DNA from: DATKDP01 sp035546335
GTDB taxonomy: Bacteria; Acidobacteriota; Thermoanaerobaculia; Gp7-AA8
Length of the DNA stretch: 36,929 nt
Direction: 5' to 3'
Assembly: GCA_035546335.1 (NCBI GenBank)
Contig: DATKDP010000128.1
Span: forward strand, 1-36,929
The notes under the pieces were generated by a model. The model was not told where the DNA came from and searched no databases. It saw only the letters and a list, made by a program, of their open reading frames with translations. This document shows, piece by piece, positions 25,679-34,066 of this stretch. Made by a program: the position numbers and the translations under genes. Positions within the stretch are counted from its first letter, which is position 1. Every line of letters starts with the position of its first letter.

Positions 25679-26586
25679 ACAAACGTGCAGGCCAGCGCCC
25701 CGACTGGCTGAGAATCCGCGTCCCCGGCGATCTCGACCGTCTGCCCGTCGCGCGGCTGATGAACGATCTCGCGCTCAATACGGTCTGTCAGGAAGCGCGC
25801 TGCCCCAACATCTTCGAGTGCTGGAGCGCGGGCACTGCCACGTTCATGATCCTGGGCGAGATCTGTACGCGGCGCTGCACGTTCTGCGCGGTGGGGCGAG
25901 GGGCTCCACTCCCTCCCGATCCCGGCGAGCCGCATCGCGTCGCCGAGGCCGTGGAAGCAATGGGAGTGAAGCATGCGGTCATCACCACGGTGAATCGCGA
26001 TGATCTTTCCGATGGCGGGGCGGAGCATTTCGCCAGGACGGTGCACGCCGTGCGCGATCGCACCGGCGCACAGATCGAAGTTCTGATCTCCGATCTCGAA
26101 GGAAATCCGGCAGCTCTTCGGACCATCATCGCGGCCGGACCGGCCGTTCTGGCCCACAACATCGAGACCGTGCCGCGCCTTTATCCGCAAGTGCGTCCGG
26201 TCGCAAAGTACAGCCGGTCTCTCGACATTCTTCGCCGGGCTTCCGAGGAGAGGGTCGATGGAATGCTGACGAAATCGAGCATCATGCTCGGTCTCGGCGA
26301 GACGGAGGAGGAGATCCTGGAGGTCGCGCGCGATCTCCGCGATGCCGGTGTCGACATCTTCACCATGGGGCAGTATCTGGCACCGACCGAGCGCCACCAT
26401 CCGGTCCGGCGCTACTACACGCCTCTGGAGTTCACCCACCTCGGAGACCGCGCGCGCACCCTCGGTTTCCGCCACGTGGAGTCGGGACCGCTGGTTCGAA
26501 GCTCGTACATGGCGCATCGTGCCGTAGAATCCGCCGTGCAATCTCGCGATAAATCCCTCGTTGATTCGATGGTCGAGATCGTCTGA
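25675..26586 (+). CDS. lipA: Lipoyl synthase (radical SAM)
   Basis: 303 residues. It inserts two sulfurs into the octanoyl group on lipoyl domains. Auxiliary-cluster cysteines Cys38, Cys43 and Cys49 (CQEARCPNIFEC), radical-SAM CxxxCxxC Cys64, Cys68 and Cys71 (CTRRCTFC), and the C-terminal RSSY motif (275-278) whose Ser ligates the auxiliary cluster are all present. ATG 25675 overlaps the lipB stop in ATGA, the usual coupling signal; the longer in-frame ORF starting at 25585 lies within lipB and was rejected. The next gene, a ferredoxin, starts on the last base of this stop (TGATG). Confidence 0.97.
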   Translation: MNKRAGQRPDWLRIRVPGDLDRLPVARLMNDLALNTVCQEARCPNIFECWSAGTATFMILGEICTRRCTFCAVGRGAPLPPDPGEPHRVAEAVEAMGVKHAVITTVNRDDLSDGGAEHFARTVHAVRDRTGAQIEVLISDLEGNPAALRTIIAAGPAVLAHNIETVPRLYPQVRPVAKYSRSLDILRRASEERVDGMLTKSSIMLGLGETEEEILEVARDLRDAGVDIFTMGQYLAPTERHHPVRRYYTPLEFTHLGDRARTLGFRHVESGPLVRSSYMAHRAVESAVQSRDKSLVDSMVEIV

Positions 26587-26864
26587 TGCCGCGCGTCCTT
26601 TTCTCTGACCAGGACAAAACGGCGGAGTTCGCGGAAGGAAGAAAGCTGCTCGACTGCGCGCTGGAGCTGGGGGTGACGATCAGTCACGTCTGCGGCGGCG
26701 ACGGAGCTTGTGGAACGTGCAGAGTCGAAGTCGTCGAGGGGTGGGATCATCTCACTCCTCAGACTCCCGATGAGACGTACAAAGAAATGGAAGCGCCCCA
26801 CAGGTTGAGCTGTCAGGCGAAGCTGAAGGGCGATGTCATCGTAAGGGTAGCGAAAATCGATTAG
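26586..26864 (+). CDS. [2Fe-2S] ferredoxin
   Basis: 92 residues, plant/adrenodoxin-like fold size. Cluster cysteines follow C-x5-C-x2-C then C: Cys36, Cys42, Cys45 (CGGDGACGTC) and Cys76 (LSCQAKL). Start ATG 26586 shares one base with the lipA stop (TGATG), so translation is coupled. It is a plausible electron donor to LipA's radical chemistry or to cluster repair, judged from position; the family in general passes single electrons in many pathways. Confidence 0.93.
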   Translation: MPRVLFSDQDKTAEFAEGRKLLDCALELGVTISHVCGGDGACGTCRVEVVEGWDHLTPQTPDETYKEMEAPHRLSCQAKLKGDVIVRVAKID

Positions 26865-26877
26865 AGGACGATCAGAC

Positions 26878-27378
26878 ATGACCATCACCACGGCTCTCCC
26901 CGATGCCGCGACTCAGCTCGGTCTGCTGTTTCAATACACGGTCGAGGCATACAAGACGTTTCAGAAGCTCTCGGAGATGCTCCCGAATCCGTTGACCGCC
27001 AACATGTTCGCGAACTTCGCCGAGGATGAGCGAAACCATCGCGACCTGCTGGAGATCAAGTATGCGCAGTCGGAGGGGCGGATTCAGGTCACTCTCGGAG
27101 CCGATCTTCGCTTTCAGGACATGCTCGAAGGAGACATGTCGTATCGCGAGATCACCGAATTTCTCATCGCGCGCGAGAAGACGATGGAGCAGAAGCTGAT
27201 GGAGACCGCTCGTTCCGCCTCCTCGCGCGACCGCAACCTCTTCCTCTACATCGTAGCGGGAAAAAAGGCGCATCGGATGTATCTCGAGCGGGAGCTCGAC
27301 TTCATCAAGCTCTATCCCGACTGGTTCCGCCGGGAGGATGCGGAGTCGCTCGTCGTGCTCGGCGAGCCGGGCCAGTAG
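26878..27378 (+). CDS. Ferritin-like / rubrerythrin-type diiron-fold protein
   Basis: 166 residues of four-helix-bundle type. Helix 1 has Glu23 (TVEAYKTF), helix 2 has Glu51-x2-His54 (DERNH), and helix 3 has Glu100 in LIAREKTMEQ. In helix 4 the expected Glu of ExxH is Lys129 (AGKKAH, His132), so the diiron site looks incomplete. AGAGGA lies about 9 bases upstream of ATG 26878. It is 13 bases after the ferredoxin gene, in the lipoate/Fe-S run. It may handle iron or oxygen stress; function is inferred from fold and neighbours only. Confidence 0.8.
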   Translation: MTITTALPDAATQLGLLFQYTVEAYKTFQKLSEMLPNPLTANMFANFAEDERNHRDLLEIKYAQSEGRIQVTLGADLRFQDMLEGDMSYREITEFLIAREKTMEQKLMETARSASSRDRNLFLYIVAGKKAHRMYLERELDFIKLYPDWFRREDAESLVVLGEPGQ

Positions 27379-27385
27379 GATTTCG

Positions 27386-27673
27386 ATGAACATCAATATC
27401 TCGACGGAAGCCTCGGAGCATCTCGATCGCGACGCTGCAGGCCGCGTTCTGCGCATCGCTTTCACGACGGGATGCGGCGGCAGCGGCTATCGGCTGAGCC
27501 TCGAGGACGAGCCTCGACCCGGCGACCATGTGATCGAGCTGAGCGGAATCCGCCTCGCCGTCGACAGCATGGCCGCGAGCCGTCTCGACGGCGCGACGAT
27601 CGACTACGTCCGTGAGGAGGACGGCTACACGCTCGATCATCCCGACGCGGTCATGGCCATCTGGTGCGAGTGA
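27386..27673 (+). CDS. HesB/IscA-like iron-sulfur carrier, divergent
   Basis: 95 residues. The N-terminal ISTEASEHLDRDAAGRVLRIAFTTGCGGSGYRLSL pattern matches A-type carriers, with Cys30 at the conserved first Cys. The C-terminal CxC of IscA is reduced to one Cys (Cys94, AIWCE). ATG 27386 with AGGA 6 bases upstream, 8 bases after the ferritin-like stop. As the last gene of the operon it could deliver Fe-S clusters to LipA, which sacrifices its auxiliary cluster each turnover (inference). Confidence 0.75.
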   Translation: MNINISTEASEHLDRDAAGRVLRIAFTTGCGGSGYRLSLEDEPRPGDHVIELSGIRLAVDSMAASRLDGATIDYVREEDGYTLDHPDAVMAIWCE

Positions 27674-27707
27674 GAGCGAGAATCGCGAGAGACCGCCGCG
27701 AGAATGC

Positions 27708-27832
27708 GAGGCCGCGAAGGCGGCCGGCACAACCTCAGCCCCGCCCGTAAGGGCGGGGTGCGATCGCCTCACGAATTGCGAGGCCGCGAAGGCGGCCGGC
27801 ACAACCTCTGCCCCGCCCGTGAGGGCGGGGTT
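27708..27832. repeat. Two tandem copies of the GC-rich double-palindrome repeat
   Basis: Copies 27708-27759 and 27780-27832 each hold GGCCGCGAAGGCGGCC and CCCCGCCC-loop-GGGCGGGG hairpins, with a conserved ACAACCTC between them. They lie directly after the lpdA-hesB operon, so they may also act as transcript ends. The same family is at 16009-16108. Confidence 0.85.
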
Positions 27833-28027
27833 GCCACCTTCACGTCATCTTCGCAACGTGGGATCGCGTACCATTTCTCGACGCGGCCCTCCGTCCCAGG
27901 CTTCACGCATACATTGCAGGAATCAACCGCAAGCTCGGCGCCCCTTGACGTTCGCAGAAGAATTGCGTGCGTTTTACGAGGAGGCGGAGCGGAATGGAGC
28001 AATTCGTATCTTCTTTGATCGCGCTTT

Positions 28028-28052
28028 GTGCCGGCCGCCTTCGCGGCCTCGC
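28028..28052. repeat. Inverted partial copy of the GC-rich palindrome repeat
   Basis: GTGCCGGCCGCCTTCGCGGC and the following bases are the reverse complement of the first hairpin of the unit at 27780. It sits in the gap 27674-28275, where no gene is seen. Confidence 0.7.
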
Positions 28053-28142
28053 GTTTCTCGCAACGTGCGATCGCAACCCGCCCTCCCACCTGAGGCGGGC
28101 GCGGGACGCCCGCTCTCCCCGCAAAGAGTCGGGTCGATCATC

Positions 28143-28230
28143 GCAAGCACCCGGACGAAGCTATTGCGCTGCGTTGCGGCTTCGCAAGCTCTCGGCTCTG
28201 TCCCTCGCGCAAATGCTTCGTCCCTACGAG
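28143..28230. repeat. Half copy of the nested-palindrome MITE-like element
   Basis: Bases 28143-28177 equal the inner right arm of the element at 5714-5748, and 28207-28230 equal its outer right arm, with the same 29-base spacing. The left half is missing. It is directly downstream of hemB (minus strand). Confidence 0.85.
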
Positions 28231-28275
28231 GGACGTCAGACACGACTCCCTCAGAACAGCCCTGCTGAGTACTGA

Positions 28276-29319
28276 CTACGTCCGGACCCGATATCGCTCG
28301 GCAAACTCGACGGCGAAGTAGGTGATGATCAGATCGGCGCCGGCGCGCCGGATCGAGGTCAGAATCTCGTCCATGACCCTCCCGCCGTCGATCCATCCCT
28401 TCTCCGCCGCCGCTTTCACCATCGAGTACTCGCCACTGACGTTGTAGGCGACGATCGGCAGATCGAAGCGGTCGCGCGCCGAGCGGATCACGTCGAGATA
28501 GGAGAGCGCCGGCTTGACCATCACCATGTCGGCGCCTTCTTCGATATCGAGCTCGATCTCCCGCAGCGCCTCGCGCCCGTTCGCAGGGTCCATCTGATAC
28601 GAGCGGCGATCACCGAACTGCGGCGCCGATTCCGCCGCGTCGCGGAAGGGGCCGTAGAAGGCGGAAGCGAACTTCGCCGAATAGGCGATGATCCCGACAT
28701 CCGAGCGGTCCGCGCGATCGAGCGCCGAACGGATCGCCGCGACCCTGCCGTCCATCATGTCCGACGGTGCCACGAAATCGGCTCCCGCCTCGGCAAACGA
28801 CAGGCTCTGGCGCACGAGCAGATCGACGGTTTCGTCGTTCGCCACGTCGACCACTCCTCCCCTCTCCACGACGACTCCGCAGTGACCGTGATCGGTATAC
28901 TCGCACATGCAGACATCGGCGATTACGATCATTTCGGGGACGGCATCCTTGATCGCCCGGATCGCCGACTGCACCGGCCCCTCTGGATCCCACGACGACG
29001 AGCCGATCGCATCCTTCGTCTCCGGCAGTCCGAAGAGGAGAACCGAACGGATGCCGAGCCGCCAGGCGGCGCGACACTCCTCGACGACGTCGCCGGCGCG
29101 ATTCTGGTAGACGCCGGGCATCGAGCGGATCTCGACCCGAGGACGGCTGTCAGGAACGACGAACTGGGGGAGTATCAGATCGGCAGGCGTCACCGCCGTC
29201 TCGCGCACCATGCTGCGCAACGCCTCGCTGCGGCGCAGACGCCGCATGCGGAGGGAACGACCGGATGCCTCTCTCTCAATCGAGGTCGAAGTCGCCTTCG
29301 TCTCGGTTTTCGTACTCAT
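28276..29319 (-). CDS. hemB: Delta-aminolevulinic acid dehydratase (porphobilinogen synthase)
   Basis: 347 residues from ATG 29319. It condenses two 5-aminolevulinates to porphobilinogen for haem. The zinc ligand set is present (Cys137, Cys139, Cys147 in CMCEYTDHGHC), as are Schiff-base lysines Lys216 (YSAKFASAFYGPF) and Lys269 (MVKPALSYLD). The start at 29319 has GGAG about 6 bases upstream and overlaps the preceding zinc-protein gene by 44 bases. An alternative ATG at 29247 gives 323 residues, closer to typical HemB, with no overlap but no clear ribosome site. No other haem gene is adjacent. Confidence 0.95.
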   Translation of the reverse strand: MSTKTETKATSTSIEREASGRSLRMRRLRRSEALRSMVRETAVTPADLILPQFVVPDSRPRVEIRSMPGVYQNRAGDVVEECRAAWRLGIRSVLLFGLPETKDAIGSSSWDPEGPVQSAIRAIKDAVPEMIVIADVCMCEYTDHGHCGVVVERGGVVDVANDETVDLLVRQSLSFAEAGADFVAPSDMMDGRVAAIRSALDRADRSDVGIIAYSAKFASAFYGPFRDAAESAPQFGDRRSYQMDPANGREALREIELDIEEGADMVMVKPALSYLDVIRSARDRFDLPIVAYNVSGEYSMVKAAAEKGWIDGGRVMDEILTSIRRAGADLIITYFAVEFAERYRVRT

Positions 29320-29536
29320 CGGAGTCTCCGAAAAAGAAGGTGCGAGCACAGTTTTCGGAACAGAAGCGTCCCCAGCTCGCCTTGTAGGAACAGTCGGGAC
29401 AGAAATGGCGCAGGCAGAGGCGGCAGACCTCGAGACTCGCAGTCGTGTCGGGCGCGCCGCATCGGAGGCAGGTGCGTCCGGGAAGCTCCGGAAGCTCCTG
29501 CTCTTTCCGCCGCCTGATGGATTTTTTCGGCTCCAT
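29276..29536 (-). CDS. Small Cys-rich zinc-finger-like protein
   Basis: 86 residues, not assigned to a named family. A basic N-terminus (MEPKKSIRRRKE) is followed by eight cysteines in CxxC...CxxC-x4-CxxC...CxxxC spacing (TCLRCG, VCRLCLRHFCPDC, FCSENC), likely binding two zincs, then a very acidic tail (DSDEYENRDEGDFDLD). The acidic tail is the part that overlaps the hemB start by 44 bases on the same strand in another frame. Probably cotranscribed with hemB. Confidence 0.68.
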   Translation of the reverse strand: MEPKKSIRRRKEQELPELPGRTCLRCGAPDTTASLEVCRLCLRHFCPDCSYKASWGRFCSENCARTFFFGDSDEYENRDEGDFDLD

Positions 29537-29604
29537 GACCCTGTTCAGTATATGCCTTGACGCTCCGATTCGCGCCCCTGGAATCGGCCGGCCCCTCACC
29601 GATC

Positions 29605-29681
29605 GGCGGTGTAGCTCAGATGGTTAGAGCGGGCGTCTCATAAGCGCCATGTCCCCGGTTCGAATCCGGGCACCGCCACCA
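29605..29681 (+). tRNA. tRNA-Met (anticodon CAT, elongator type), CCA encoded
   Basis: Acceptor GGCGGTG (29605-29611) pairs with CACCGCC (29671-29677) followed by ACCA. D-arm GCTCAGATGGTTAGAGC; anticodon arm GGCGT-CTCATAA-GCGCC gives CAT; T-arm CCCGGTTCGAATCCGGG. It has a normal 1-72 pair (not initiator), and positions 4 and 5 are G and G. TilS-substrate tRNA-Ile2 normally has C4 and C5, so elongator Met is preferred. Confidence 0.93.
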
Positions 29682-29740
29682 GCCGGTTCATGGATGGGAT
29701 TCCCGAAGTTCGAACCAGGGGGTCGGACCTGGTCAGGGCT

Positions 29741-29800
29741 CTGCCTTGTGCCTTGTGCCTTGTGCCTTCTGCCTTCTGCTTTCCGCCTTCTCCCTTTACC
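29741..29800. repeat. Heptanucleotide-period array (single orientation) before tilS
   Basis: Seven-base units run in phase: GCCTTGT three times, GCCTTCT twice, then GCTTTCC and GCCTTCT. Pyrimidine-rich on the plus strand. It lies between tRNA-Met and the tilS ATG, leaving tilS without a visible Shine-Dalgarno. Confidence 0.8.
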
Positions 29801-29809
29801 CTGTACGCC

Positions 29810-31183
29810 ATGGAACCCGCGGACGCGGTCGCCCGCTTTCTGTTTGAGAACGACATCGAGCCCTCGCACATCGTGGTCGCGGTCTCGGGAGGGGCCGACT
29901 CGACGGCGCTGCTGCTTTCGCTGCACGAGCTGGCCGCTGCCGGCTACAGCATCACCGCGGCGCATGTGAACCACCACCTCCGCGGCGCGGAATCGGATGA
30001 CGACGCGGCATTCGTGCGCCATCTCGCCTCCTCGCTCGGAATCGCGATCACGGTCGCCGACGGACCGCTGGAGCGCGAGCGAGTGCGCAGCATCGGAATC
30101 GAGGCTGCGGCGCGCGAGGTCCGCTACAGCGCGCTCGAGTCGATTCGCCAGCGTCTCGGCGCCGGCTACATCGCCACCGGGCATCAGAAGAACGATCAGG
30201 CGGAGACGGTGCTCCTCCGCCTCATCACCGGAAGCGGCGTTGGCAGATTGGCCGGCATTCGTCCGGTATCGCGGCGTCACATCCTGCGCCCGCTTCTCGA
30301 GACGACGCGCGCCGAGATCGAAGCGTTCCTGCAAGTGCGCAACCAGACCGCTCGGGTCGACCGGTCGAACGTCGATCGCCGCCATCTGAGGAATCGGATC
30401 CGTCATGAGATCCTGCCGCTGCTCGAACAGTTGAATCCGAGGATCGTCGACACGCTGGCTGAGACGGCGAAACAGGCTCGCGAGCAGGTGGGTGCATTGG
30501 ACGCGGAGCTCGAGCGCATTGCCGCCACATCCATCACCAGACGCGACGACTCGACTCGTTTTTCTCTCTCGTCCCTTCCCGACGATCCGTGGCTTCTCCG
30601 GCACCTCATCGCGCGCGAAGTGCAACGGCTCGAGCCAGGAGCGCGAGCGCCGGGAGCCGCCGGGGTCCGCCGGCTGGCTGAAGCCTTCCGCACCATCCGG
30701 AGGGAGACGGTGACGGCGAATCTCGAGATCGTGCGCCATGACGAAGCGGTGGAGTTGCGACGGCGCCCCCGAGCGATCGGGCAATTCGAGGTTCGCCTCA
30801 CACCCGGCGAGCCCTCGCGGATTCACTCGATTGACGCCACAGTCGTCGTCAAGCGTCTGCCGCGGCTCGCATCGAGCGAGCCGATGTCGGGCGAGGGAGG
30901 ACAGTACTTCCAGCCTGCGCCCGGGGAGTCGATTCGGGAGCTGCTGGTGAGGAACCGGCGTCGCGGCGACCGCTTCTCTCCACTCGGTCTAGGTGCGGAG
31001 AAGAAGCTGAACGAGCTGCTCATCGATCGGAAGATCCCGCGGGAGAGGAGAGATCGGCTTCCCCTGCTCGTCTGCAACGGCGAGATCGCCTGGATCGCCG
31101 GAGTCGAAGTTTCCGAACGGTTCAAGGTGACCGACCGGCGGCGGGAAGTGTGGCACGTTCTGGTAGAGTATGCCGATGGCTGA
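29810..31183 (+). CDS. tilS: tRNA(Ile)-lysidine synthase
   Basis: 457 residues. It modifies C34 of tRNA-Ile(CAU) to lysidine so it reads AUA. The ATP-pyrophosphatase P-loop SGGADS is at 26-31, HVNHHLRG follows, and the NRIRHEILPLL segment marks TilS. The C-terminal TilS domain is present (LLVRNRRRGDRF ... KKLNELLIDRKIP). ATG 29810 aligns with family starts; an in-frame ATG at 29690 would translate the heptamer array and is rejected. Its stop lies 14 bases inside the next gene (hprT-like), as in the conserved tilS-hprT-ftsH order of Bacillus and many phyla. Confidence 0.95.
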   Translation: MEPADAVARFLFENDIEPSHIVVAVSGGADSTALLLSLHELAAAGYSITAAHVNHHLRGAESDDDAAFVRHLASSLGIAITVADGPLERERVRSIGIEAAAREVRYSALESIRQRLGAGYIATGHQKNDQAETVLLRLITGSGVGRLAGIRPVSRRHILRPLLETTRAEIEAFLQVRNQTARVDRSNVDRRHLRNRIRHEILPLLEQLNPRIVDTLAETAKQAREQVGALDAELERIAATSITRRDDSTRFSLSSLPDDPWLLRHLIAREVQRLEPGARAPGAAGVRRLAEAFRTIRRETVTANLEIVRHDEAVELRRRPRAIGQFEVRLTPGEPSRIHSIDATVVVKRLPRLASSEPMSGEGGQYFQPAPGESIRELLVRNRRRGDRFSPLGLGAEKKLNELLIDRKIPRERRDRLPLLVCNGEIAWIAGVEVSERFKVTDRRREVWHVLVEYADG

Positions 31184-31709
31184 GAACGATTCGGTCGTCC
31201 CTCACTACTCCGAGGAGGAGATTGCGGAACGAGTCCGGCTCGTCGGCGAATCGATCCGCAGCGACGCCGGATCGACACCGCTGATTCTAATCGCCATTCT
31301 GAAGGGCTCGACGGTACTGCTGGCGGATCTGTTGCGCGCCATCCCGGGAAGCGTCAGCTATCAGTTCGTCGATGTGATCATGGGGGTTGCGGACACCGAG
31401 ATCGCCGAGGCACGACAACTGAATTTTCTGACGCATTTCGACATGGAGGGGAAGAACGTCTACCTGTTGAAGGACGTCGTCAGCACGGGCGTGATCGAAA
31501 GCTATCTCGTCAGCCAGTTTCGGCAGAAGCGTCCGGCGGCGTTGAAGCTCGTCGCGCTTCTCGACCGCCCGGGCCTTCGCACGGTCGACCTGCAGGTCGA
31601 CTTCCGTGTTTTCGACGTGGGAAGTGGCACGTTTGTCGGATACGGTCTCGAATATGGGGGAGAGTACGGAAATCTGCCGTTCATCGGGACGATCGAAAAA
31701 AGAGGCTGA
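31170..31709 (+). CDS. Hypoxanthine phosphoribosyltransferase-like protein, catalytic residues substituted
   Basis: 179 residues with HPRT architecture: LKGS loop (44-47) and C-terminal GYGLEYGGEYGNLPFIG (157-173). The PRPP motif, normally E-D-I-I-D-T-G, reads K101-D-V-V-S105-T-G, so the acidic residue before the metal Asp is Lys and the catalytic-base Asp is Ser. The conserved purine-contact Lys region reads LLDRPGLR, and the late Asp of GLDY is Glu. It is therefore probably not an active HPRT. It overlaps tilS by 14 bases and precedes ftsH; in B. subtilis HprT with TilS is reported to activate ftsH transcription, so a regulatory role is possible. ATG 31170 or 31176 may be used. Confidence 0.85.
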   Translation: MPMAENDSVVPHYSEEEIAERVRLVGESIRSDAGSTPLILIAILKGSTVLLADLLRAIPGSVSYQFVDVIMGVADTEIAEARQLNFLTHFDMEGKNVYLLKDVVSTGVIESYLVSQFRQKRPAALKLVALLDRPGLRTVDLQVDFRVFDVGSGTFVGYGLEYGGEYGNLPFIGTIEKRG

Positions 31710-31805
31710 CCCGAACGGTTCCATCCGCGCGGAATTCGCGGAACGAGGGGGTGAAGACCAGCCCACCTGCTCCAGCTCCCACGTTAGAATTTCGCGCCGA
31801 ACGGT

Positions 31806-31857
31806 GTGGTTTACCACCACAGCGGCGTGGACGAGAGGTGGTGAAATACCATCCTCG
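31806..31857. promoter_or_regulatory. Two small inverted repeats upstream of ftsH
   Basis: GTGGT-TT-ACCAC at 31806-31817 and an imperfect CGAGAGGTGGT-GAAAT-ACCATCCTCG at 31832-31857 share GGTGGT/ACCA(C/T)C arms. They lie in the 235-base gap between the hprT-like gene and ftsH and could be operator half-sites. No clear -10/-35 pair was identified. Confidence 0.3.
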
Positions 31858-31944
31858 CACCGCCCTTCATTCCAAACCAGGATCAGTGATTTTTCGTAAG
31901 CTCACCCCACGGGCAGTCGAAAGTGCCCAAACGGAGGCAGATTT

Positions 31945-33873
<1,929 letters not shown>

Positions 33874-33883
33874 GGGGGAGAGT

Positions 33884-34066
33884 GATAGCAGATAGCAGAT
33901 AGCAGATGGCGGATAGCGGATAGCGGATAGCAGCAGATAGCCAGATGGCAGATAGCCAGATCGCCAGATGGCAGAATCGCCAGACGGTCGTCAGCGACTG
34001 CTATCTGCCATCTGCCATCTTGCTTCCCCCTTCACTCTTCACTCTTCCCCCTTCACTCTTCCCCCC
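33884..34066. repeat. Heptanucleotide-period repeat array 2 between convergent ftsH and radA
   Basis: Left part (about 33884-33985): units ATAGCAG, ATGGCGG, ATAGCGG and variants. Right part (about 34000-34066 and into the radA stop): CTATCTGCCATCTGCC, then TTCACTC/TTCCCCC units in strict 7-base phase. The halves are in opposing purine and pyrimidine orientation. The array extends slightly into the radA stop region. Confidence 0.8.

Noticed and set aside
27612..28268. 218-residue ORF over the repeat region after the HesB-like gene
   Set aside because: Made of repeated palindrome sequence translated in one frame; no ribosome site and no family features.
29605..29681. tRNA-Ile2 (CAT, lysidine substrate)
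   Set aside because: Positions 4 and 5 are G-G rather than the C-C typical of TilS substrates; the overall sequence is like elongator Met.
31150..31165. Sigma54 promoter (TGGCAC start) near tilS end and at 31625
   Set aside because: The -12 TTGC element is missing at the required spacing, and both lie inside coding sequence.
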